Assembly: GCA_027325115.1 (NCBI GenBank)
Contig: DAHWFG010000560.1
Span: forward strand, 1 to 7,128
Source of the DNA: JAKBCQ01 sp021807585
Lineage (GTDB): Bacteria; Planctomycetota; Planctomycetia; Isosphaerales; Isosphaeraceae
Direction: 5' to 3'
Length of the DNA stretch: 7,128 bases
In this document: positions 1 through 4,748 of the stretch, piece by piece
Layout of the letters: each line of letters starts with the position of its first letter
Position numbering within the stretch: the first letter of the stretch is position 1
The notes under the pieces: model-generated
Database searches by the model: none
Told to the model about the DNA's origin: nothing
Seen by the model: only the letters and a program-made list of their open reading frames with translations
Program-made: the position numbers and the translations under genes

Positions 1-1
1 G

Positions 2-205
2 GTTTATCGACTCTCGCGGCCTGATTTCGCCTCGCCCGAAGTCGAGGTGGAAGTTGACTCGTGCGATCGGAAGCCGTTGCCCAGCCAGGTACTTGCGCCC
101 GAGCTCGACACCGCGCGGCGGTTGTCGGCTGCGCTCGAGTCGTCGCGCGACGATCCCCCATTCGCCCGCGCAACGCCGATCGCGCTTTGGATGCTGGGCG
201 CCTGA
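2..205 (+). CDS. C-terminal fragment of an unrecognised protein (5' end outside window)
   Basis: The frame starting at base 2 is open from the left edge to a TGA at 203-205 and gives 67 residues. I do not recognise the family. The peptide is protein-like: acidic and mixed (it contains EVEVEVDSCDRKPLPSQ and then a helical-looking ELDTARRLSAALESS), and it ends WMLGA. Third codon positions are about three-quarters G/C and second positions are clearly lower, as expected for coding DNA here. The alternative open frame starting at base 3 is longer but arginine/serine/proline-rich and looks like a shadow. After the stop the same frame continues with coding-like composition through a second TGA (242-244) to a TAG at 356-358, so the gene may once have been longer. 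The existence of the gene is moderately supported; its function is unknown. Confidence 0.42.
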   Translation, partial: VYRLSRPDFASPEVEVEVDSCDRKPLPSQVLAPELDTARRLSAALESSRDDPPFARATPIALWMLGA

Positions 206-269
206 TTCCGACACGTCGACGTCCTTAAGACGCCTGGCGCCTGACTCCCGCGCGTTTCCGCCTCCGACT

Positions 270-341
270 CTTCGCTTGGTGCATATCCTTCGCCTGGGGC
301 GGGCTTTGCGCGCGGGGCATACTCTGCGCCCGGGGCCGATA
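270..341 (+). repeat. Degenerate 18-bp tandem repeat, four units
   Basis: Four consecutive 18-base units (270-287, 288-305, 306-323, 324-341) share the pattern YTKCGCnYGGKGCnKRYN. In the frame of the upstream gene fragment they encode a six-residue repeat with Gly-Ala at fixed positions: LGAYPS, PGAGFA, RGAYSA, PGADNS. The two TGA codons upstream (203-205, 242-244) also directly follow Gly-Ala. The repeat may be the decayed low-complexity tail of that gene. Within 206-461 I see no other gene, no RNA gene and no clear terminator. Confidence 0.45.
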
Positions 342-461
342 ATAGCTGGGTTTTATAGCCCTCGAGTCGGCCTGATATGAGGATATGGAACCGCCGGGTC
401 GTAGTGGAGAACGACTTGCGGACGATCCCGGCTCACTCAGGCCATTGGCGGCATGGATGCG

Positions 462-1016
462 TTAAGGCTCGGGGTTGAAGAGCGGGACAAAGCGACGAAA
501 ACGTGTGGAGAGCGATTCGGCGATCAAGGCGGCGTCGGCGAATCGATCGCCGGGAGGTTGCTTGAGCGCAACGGCCATTGCTTCTTGCGCCAAGTTAAGA
601 CGAATGATGCCGGTGACGGCGGCGGCTCGTCGTTCGTTTCGGTTTAATATTTCGGCGAGGATTTGATCGTCTTCGGCTTCAATCGGTTCGGCGGTGAGGA
701 CGACGACGGCGAGCGTCAAGGCGGGTCCTCGAGTCCATTTCCATGGTGAAAATCGGCCTCTGGTCGCGAAGGCGAGTTGACGAATGAAGCGGCGGTAATC
801 GTCTCGATTCTTGAACGAGAGAGCGAGCGGCTGCCGCGCGACGACGGTCGCGCTTAATCCTCGGCCGAACCAAGGGACCGCGCCGAGGCGCTCGGCGCCC
901 TGGTAATACCCGAGGATTTCGAGCGGGGGATCGGACAATTCGGCGCCGATTTCGCGTTTTCGATCGAGCTGTTTCAGCACCTCTTCGATCGTCGCACATA
1001 AATCATTTTCTATCAT
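462..1016 (-). CDS. Hypothetical protein, 184 aa, unknown function
   Basis: This is an intact reading frame of 184 residues on the minus strand. I do not recognise a domain. The frame is open upstream to 1223, but the extra 69 residues are Arg/Ser/His-rich and not protein-like, so I place the start at the ATG at 1016 (MIENDLCATIEEVLKQLDRK). No good Shine-Dalgarno precedes it. The protein opens with a charged helix (residues 1-25), then a Gly/aromatic segment (LGYYQGAERLGAVPWFGRG, about 34-52), a basic DDYRRFIRQLAFATRGRFSP stretch, a beta-like hydrophobic run ALTLAVVVLTAEPIEAEDD, and a helical, arginine-rich C-terminus ending in PLFNPEP. There is no signal peptide or membrane segment, so it is probably cytoplasmic. 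The mixed alpha/beta pattern suggests a compact fold. It is transcribed away from the PEP-CTERM gene and has no partner gene on its strand in the window. Confidence 0.72.
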   Translation of the reverse strand: MIENDLCATIEEVLKQLDRKREIGAELSDPPLEILGYYQGAERLGAVPWFGRGLSATVVARQPLALSFKNRDDYRRFIRQLAFATRGRFSPWKWTRGPALTLAVVVLTAEPIEAEDDQILAEILNRNERRAAAVTGIIRLNLAQEAMAVALKQPPGDRFADAALIAESLSTRFRRFVPLFNPEP

Positions 1017-1562
1017 GATGAATTCATTTGTTTTGGTATGGGACCGGTCGAGGAGGCGAGTGGAGCGTTCGGCGTAAGCAGGCGCACGGCGTCGGCGATT
1101 GTCATTCGGCGAGGCGAGTGTAATCGAAGACGGGTCGATGAGAAGGGGGTCGCGGCGGGATTCGTGGTACAAAATTTGCTCAATAATGGAATGATGATTT
1201 TTTGCGACACTCCTTCCATGCATGGATCGGGATGCGAGTTTTTTTTAGTCGTGAAAGTCACGCGGAGCGAACTGTGACGTAGGTTAATCGCTACGAAAGG
1301 AAATCGCGCGGTCGCTTGAGAGAGAATTTTCCTGAAAAACGACGCTCGATTATCTTTATGAGGGATTTTGTTACGCACGCCGTCGGAAGGATTCCTGGTT
1401 CACTCCGATTTACGTCTGACCGGATTCGATCTTATCGGGAATAAATTCCCTGCGACGAGTCCATCTGATTTTGTTTCGATCGAGCACGGTTTCGCGGTCG
1501 TCGAACGTTATGACGCGATCGCGCGGTTCGATACGATACGGAGAAAATGGGTCCGAAAGATC

Positions 1563-1596
1563 ACCTTGATCTTGAAATCAAGATGTAAGCCAAGGT
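1563..1596. repeat. Interrupted inverted repeat / hairpin
   Basis: The outer arms ACCTTG (1563-1568) and CAAGGT (1591-1596) flank an inner near-perfect palindrome, ATCTTGA-AA-TCAAGAT (1569-1584), with six unpaired bases on the 3' side. It is followed by TTTTG. It could be an operator for a dimeric regulator or a weak RNA hairpin; nothing in the sequence decides between them. Confidence 0.4.
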
Positions 1597-1837
1597 TTTG
1601 ATAAGCCCTGGTTTCGCTAAGCTTTGCCGTCGATTTATCGGGGCGAGGTCGGTTTCGCTCCCTGCGCGTCGCTCCGAAAGACCTTCAATATTCTATCACG
1701 CGAGCAATCTAAAATGAAGTCATTCTACCAAACAGTCCTGCATGCATGTGAAAATGAAAATTCTTGGTTAAAATCGAATATTCTGTCTTGTTCGGTTTTC
1801 GTGATCATGCTACATGTAACGAAGTATGCGATTCGTT

Positions 1838-1874
1838 CGCTTTTGTATTGGAATGGAAGCGTTCGGTTTTTTTT
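1838..1874 (+). terminator. Weak terminator-like hairpin in the AT-rich region
   Basis: CGCTTTTGT (1838-1846) can pair with ATGGAAGCG (1853-1861) as nine base pairs including three G-U pairs, closing a six-base loop. After five bases there is a run of eight T (1867-1874). It lies about 90 bases before the PEP-CTERM start and could be a leader attenuator or the end of a short RNA. The A/U- and G-U-rich stem and the gap before the T run make it weak. Confidence 0.25.
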
Positions 1875-1947
1875 CGGATCGGTGTCGGACGGGTCGGAGT
1901 CAAGGATTTTGAACGACCCCTGTTTCGCCAAGAACGGTTAACTTCTC

Positions 1948-1954
1948 GGAAGGA
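1948..1954 (+). promoter_or_regulatory. Ribosome binding site of the PEP-CTERM gene
   Basis: GGAAGGA lies seven bases before the ATG at 1962. It decides the start: the frame is open further upstream to 1764, but only this ATG has a Shine-Dalgarno sequence and is followed directly by a signal peptide. Confidence 0.8.
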
Positions 1955-1961
1955 TGCACCA

Positions 1962-2576
1962 ATGAGATTATCAATTCGTTTGCTTTCTTTGACCGCCGTC
2001 GCCTTGTTGGCGGCCGGCACACAGTCTTACGCGGCTTTCGGCGATTTTTCCTTTGCGACCACGGCTTCGATCGCCGGCGGAACCGCGGGATCGTCGGTTT
2101 CGGACACGGTTGGATCGAGTACGATTACGCTGGCGGGGAGTACGGGTTCGACGAACGCGTCGGGCACGGGAGCCTTCATCAATTTCGGTACGAATTCGGT
2201 CGCAACCACGTTGTCGACGGGATCGAATACCTTCCCGTCGACCAAGTTCGAGTTGTTCCTCGCGATCACCTCGGGCGGTCAAACGGTCACCGGCGACGTT
2301 TTCGGATCGTTTAGCGGAACCGTGACCCCGTCCGCGAATGACGTCACCGTTTCTCTCACATCGTGGCCTTCGTCTCTCACGGTTGGTGGAACGATGTTTG
2401 AGTTGTCAAACTTCCAGGTCACTCAATCGACCTTGAACGGCGCTCCGGGATCGTTCAGCGCTCACGTGCAAGCCGTTTCGGTTCCCGAGCCGACCTCGAT
2501 CGCGCTTTTGGGACTCGGTGGCGTCGGCGCTTTCGGCGTCTTCCGTCGTCGTAAAGCCCTTTGTGGAGCGTGCTGA
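1962..2576 (+). CDS. PEP-CTERM sorting domain-containing protein (secreted, 204 aa)
   Basis: This is a secreted protein of 204 residues, probably displayed on the cell surface. Residues 1-24 form a Sec signal peptide: a basic start (MRLSIR), the hydrophobic core LLSLTAVALLAAG, and likely cleavage after SYA or the next Ala. The mature part (about 25-173) is rich in Gly, Ser and Thr, lacks Cys and has alternating beta-strand patterns; I recognise no catalytic domain. The C-terminus carries a classic PEP-CTERM sorting signal: VPEP at 174-177, a hydrophobic segment ALLGLGGVGAFGVF (181-194), then RRRK (195-198). In this family an exosortase recognises the PEP motif and removes the anchor; no exosortase gene is in the window. 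The tail after RRRK is ALCGAC, with two cysteines, which is unusual for the family. The gene is monocistronic by appearance: a perfect 32-bp palindrome begins 26 bases after the stop. The role of the mature domain is unknown. Confidence 0.93.
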   Translation: MRLSIRLLSLTAVALLAAGTQSYAAFGDFSFATTASIAGGTAGSSVSDTVGSSTITLAGSTGSTNASGTGAFINFGTNSVATTLSTGSNTFPSTKFELFLAITSGGQTVTGDVFGSFSGTVTPSANDVTVSLTSWPSSLTVGGTMFELSNFQVTQSTLNGAPGSFSAHVQAVSVPEPTSIALLGLGGVGAFGVFRRRKALCGAC

Positions 2577-2601
2577 TATCATCGCGTGATTTCCAGGGTG
2601 A

Positions 2602-2633
2602 AAGCGTCGCCGGTCGGCCGACCGGCGACGCTT
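2602..2633. terminator. Perfect 32-bp palindrome after the PEP-CTERM gene (hairpin copy 1)
   Basis: The 32 bases are identical to their own reverse complement, with outer arms AAGCGTCGCCGGTCGG. They are followed by AAATTCATTTTTG. Position and shape fit a strong intrinsic terminator for the PEP-CTERM gene, possibly acting in both directions. The preceding bases GATTTCCAGGGTGA (2588-2601) match the sequence before the two later hairpins, so this is also a member of a repeat family. Confidence 0.75.
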
Positions 2634-2750
2634 AAATTCATTTTTGATCCCACCCGCGAATCAACTGGATTTGACTCTCACGATTTTGGATCTATGATTC
2701 CGACGGGTCCGCAATAATTGAGATGATTCGGTCGATGAAGACCGCTCTGT

Positions 2751-2831
2751 TTTTATTTATGCTCGCTAGTCTGTCCGTTTGATTCCCAGGGTGAGGGCGT
2801 CGCCGGTTGGGTGGCCGGCGACGCCTTTCTT
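2751..2831 (+). repeat. 81-bp direct repeat, copy A, with terminator-like hairpin (hairpin copy 2)
   Basis: Bases 2751-2831 match 2855-2935 with only two differences that I can see (2758 T/C and 2808 T/C), at an offset of 104. Each unit has an AT-rich start, ATGCTCGCTAGTCTGTCC, GATTCCCAGGGTGA, and then a hairpin. In this copy the stem is GGCGTCGCCGG (2796-2806) with CCGGCGACGCC (2815-2825), loop 2807-2814, followed by TTTCTT. There is no gene immediately upstream to terminate. Confidence 0.9.
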
Positions 2832-2854
2832 AAGATTCAATCGAAAACGTATTG

Positions 2855-2935
2855 TTTTATTCATGCTCGCTAGTCTGTCCGTTTGATTCCCAGGGTGAGG
2901 GCGTCGCCGGTCGGGTGGCCGGCGACGCCTTTCTT
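2855..2935 (+). repeat. 81-bp direct repeat, copy B, with terminator-like hairpin (hairpin copy 3)
   Basis: This is the second copy of the unit at 2751-2831. The stem GGCGTCGCCGGTC (2900-2912) pairs with GGCCGGCGACGCC (2917-2929), including one G-U pair, around a four-base loop, and is followed by TTTCTTTCT (2930-2938). The T to C change at 2912 relative to copy A lengthens the stem, and copy 1 (2602-2633) is fully self-complementary. Stem maintenance across three copies suggests the hairpin is the functional or mobile part. Confidence 0.9.
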
Positions 2936-3101
2936 TCTCGTTCCGATCGCCGCTTCTTGAGATTGTTGATTATTATTAATGTTGAAGTTACCTAAATGTT
3001 TTTTCCTGAATAAGTCTTCTCGACAATTGATTCTCGGTTCGAAACACGCTATCAAGGGACCGATCGGATACCTCCCCTGATTCTTTCGGCGAGTTCGTAC
3101 C

Positions 3102-4328
3102 ATGAATCGCAACACGACGATTTGGTTGCTCGTTTTCGGCATCGCCGCGGCCGCTCCCGCGATTATTTCCGCCTCGGCGCGCGCCTCCGCGCCGCCACGG
3201 CGTTTCCGCGTCGTTAATACGATCGACGCCGATTTGAAAGCCGTTCCCGTCGTCGCCGACATCCCCTCGATCGAACCCGGCGGCTATCGCCTCGAATCGG
3301 CGGATCGCTCGCTCGGTTTCGACGTCGAGATCTTTCGTGAAGGCGATCAGACAAAACTCGCCGCGGTTATCCCCGCGGTCGCCGCCAAGTCCAATGTCGA
3401 ATTCGAACTCAGACCTTCGTCGAGTAGATCACGAGGGTTATCGATCGAACGCGACGACGAGGGGCTGGCGATCACGATCGACGCCAAACCGTTCACTCGC
3501 TATATCGCCAAATCGGGTCCCAAACCCTATTTTTTCCCCGTCATCGGTCCGACCGGAGCGCGCTACACGCGAGCGTACCCGATGGAAAACATCGCCGGCG
3601 AGGATCGCGATCATCCCCATCAACGATCGTTCTGGTTCACACATGGCAGCGTGAATGGAATCGACTTTTGGGCCGAGCAAAAAGGACATGGATTCATCGA
3701 CATGACTTCGCTTGATCATGTGGTGAACGGCGCGCGATTCGGCGGATTCGAGTCGACCGATCGTTGGCTCGCCGCCGATCATCAAACGCCCGTCTGCGAT
3801 GATCGCCGCGTTTTCCGCTTTTTTGTGACCGACGATTCGCGCATTATCGACTCCGAAATCACGCTCACCGCGACATACAATCCCGTCGTCTTCGGCGACA
3901 CCAAGGAAGGCGCGTTCGGCCTACGTGTCGCCTCTTCGATGGACGCCGCCCGTAAGGGAGGCGGAACGATCACCAACGCCGAGGGGCTGACGAACGACGC
4001 CGCGTGGGGCAAGCCGTCCCCGTGGGTCGATTACACGGGGCCCGTCGAGGGAAAGACCGTCGGGATCGCGATCCTCAATCATCCTTCGAGCTTCCGTCAT
4101 CCCACTCCCTGGCACGTGCGGCCGTACGGCCTTTTCGCCGCCAATCCGTTCGGCGATCACGATTTCAAGCTGGGGCGATCGGGAGCTTTCACGCTCGATA
4201 AAGGGCGATCGATCACGCTTCGATACCGAGTGATTTTCCATCAAGGATCGACCGAACAATCGCACGTGAATTCTTTGTATCAAGCTTACGCCCACCCTCC
4301 CGCGATCCGGCCGATCAACCTTAAATGA
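3102..4328 (+). CDS. DUF6807 / 'PmoA family' secreted protein (408 aa)
   Basis: This is a full-length member of the DUF6807 family (Pfam PF14100, often labelled 'methane oxygenase PmoA', a misleading name since it is unrelated to membrane methane monooxygenase). Residues 1-30 are a Sec signal peptide: MNRN, a hydrophobic run WLLVFGIAAAAPAII, and cleavage near ARASA. Family hallmarks seen in order are KPYFFPVIGPTG (141-152), DHPHQRSFWFTHG (170-182) with two histidines, DFW (188-190), EGAFGLRVA (269-277), GKPSPWVDYTG (303-313) and NHPSSFRHPTPWHVRPYG (326-343). The conserved His, Trp and Asp clusters suggest a carbohydrate-binding or catalytic pocket, but I know of no established reaction. In planctomycetes the family commonly sits near sugar-oxidising genes, and here a dehydrogenase-like gene follows 420 bases downstream on the same strand. 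The Shine-Dalgarno is weak (GGCGAG, 3088-3093). The start is fixed by the signal peptide. Confidence 0.92.
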   Translation: MNRNTTIWLLVFGIAAAAPAIISASARASAPPRRFRVVNTIDADLKAVPVVADIPSIEPGGYRLESADRSLGFDVEIFREGDQTKLAAVIPAVAAKSNVEFELRPSSSRSRGLSIERDDEGLAITIDAKPFTRYIAKSGPKPYFFPVIGPTGARYTRAYPMENIAGEDRDHPHQRSFWFTHGSVNGIDFWAEQKGHGFIDMTSLDHVVNGARFGGFESTDRWLAADHQTPVCDDRRVFRFFVTDDSRIIDSEITLTATYNPVVFGDTKEGAFGLRVASSMDAARKGGGTITNAEGLTNDAAWGKPSPWVDYTGPVEGKTVGIAILNHPSSFRHPTPWHVRPYGLFAANPFGDHDFKLGRSGAFTLDKGRSITLRYRVIFHQGSTEQSHVNSLYQAYAHPPAIRPINLK

Positions 4329-4347
4329 TCGACCGGTATCGCTTAAG

Positions 4348-4395
4348 GCGCGAGGGGAGCGGCGTCGATCCGGAAGCCGCCGCGCTATTCGTTAT
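4348..4395 (+). terminator. Weak terminator candidate after the DUF6807 gene
   Basis: GCGCG (4348-4352) and GCGGC (4359-4363) can pair with GCCGC-CGCGC (4376-4385), leaving a six-base bulge on the left and a 12-base loop. It is followed by the T-rich TATTCGTTATTG. It sits 19 bases after the stop codon. The interrupted stem makes this tentative. Confidence 0.3.
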
Positions 4396-4645
4396 TGTTC
4401 ACTTTTGCATTACATATTTGAATGCATGTATTTATCATGTACAAATGAAGGCGGAGCGGATCGGTCGTCGATTGATCTCTGATCGTCATGCGCCGCGGGC
4501 GATTCGATCTTGGGCCGAACGCCTCGGCGGTCGATTCGTAAAACAAGTGTGATTGATTCGCTATCATCGGAAAGTCGCGCGCGGCGTGCGAGCGCCCGCG
4601 AGCGAATCCGCCGGAACGATTCGGCGACAATCCCGGCCGAAAAGG

Positions 4646-4661
4646 GAATCTCTTGAGATTC
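4646..4661. promoter_or_regulatory. 16-bp inverted repeat upstream of the dehydrogenase gene
   Basis: GAATCTC-TT-GAGATTC is a perfect 7-2-7 inverted repeat about 88 bases before the downstream start codon. That size and symmetry fit an operator for a dimeric regulator. Its right part, TCTTGAGATT, also occurs at 2955-2964 upstream of the DUF6807 gene, where the left arm is not conserved. Regulatory function is inferred. Confidence 0.35.
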
Positions 4662-4748
4662 GCCGCCAGGTCGTCGACAATACGAACCGATCGACCCGCC
4701 CCGTGAACTCGGAAACGATCTCGTGCGAGATCGCCGAGCGACCTCCTC

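Larger units (their letters stand above)
1017..1961. other. 945-bp intergenic region without a convincing gene
   Basis: Short open frames exist on both strands (for example 1358-1444, 1368-1601 and 1624-1941 on plus, 1013-1378 on minus), but none has a good start site, clear coding composition or recognisable sequence. Base composition drops to about 38% G+C over 1681-1860, against roughly 58% elsewhere. The region holds a 12-bp palindrome (1215-1226), two T8 runs (1239-1246 and 1867-1874), an interrupted hairpin (1563-1596) and a weak terminator-like structure (1838-1874). It must contain the promoters of the minus-strand hypothetical gene and of the PEP-CTERM gene, but I could not pick out convincing -35/-10 pairs. 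Confidence 0.6.
2577..3101. other. 525-bp repeat-rich intergenic region
   Basis: Apart from the three hairpin copies, I see no gene. Bases 2634-2750 separate copy 1 from copy 2 and have no clear structure. Bases 2939-3101 are an AT-richer leader before the DUF6807 gene that must hold its promoter; TCTTGAGATT (2955-2964) in this leader recurs upstream of the next gene at 4651-4660. The minus-strand open frame across 2870-3262 consists of repeat and antisense sequence and is not credible. Confidence 0.6.
4329..4748. other. 420-bp intergenic region
   Basis: No convincing gene. A 75-codon open frame begins at 4325 with an ATGA overlap on the DUF6807 stop, but its peptide is unremarkable and it has no ribosome binding site. 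An AT-rich patch (4386-4446) containing AATGCATGTATTTATCATGT could hold a promoter for the downstream gene; I could not assign -35/-10 boxes. The region also holds the weak hairpin at 4348-4395 and the inverted repeat at 4646-4661. Confidence 0.55.

Noticed and set aside
54..380. 108-codon open frame on the plus strand near the left edge
   Set aside because: Arg/Ser/Pro-rich peptide out of frame with the more protein-like frame 2-205; best read as a shadow that stays open because of the 18-bp repeat.
1215..1226. 12-bp palindrome TCCATGCATGGA, with a T8 run 12 bases later
   Set aside because: The arms leave almost no loop and the T run is too distant for a terminator; an isolated palindrome of this length is weak evidence for an operator.
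1368..1601. 77-codon frame starting with TTG, with partly coding-like codons (GFDLIGNKFPATSP...)
   Set aside because: No ribosome binding site, only moderate third-position G/C and no recognised motif; it could be a gene remnant but is not supported enough to annotate.
2751..2935. The 81-bp repeats considered as a CRISPR array
   Set aside because: Only two units, repeats far too long, a spacer of 23 bases, and a terminator-like hairpin inside; no cas genes nearby.
4325..4552. 75-codon frame with an ATGA overlap onto the DUF6807 stop
   Set aside because: No family likeness, no ribosome binding site, and a terminator-like hairpin lies inside it; the overlap is probably chance.
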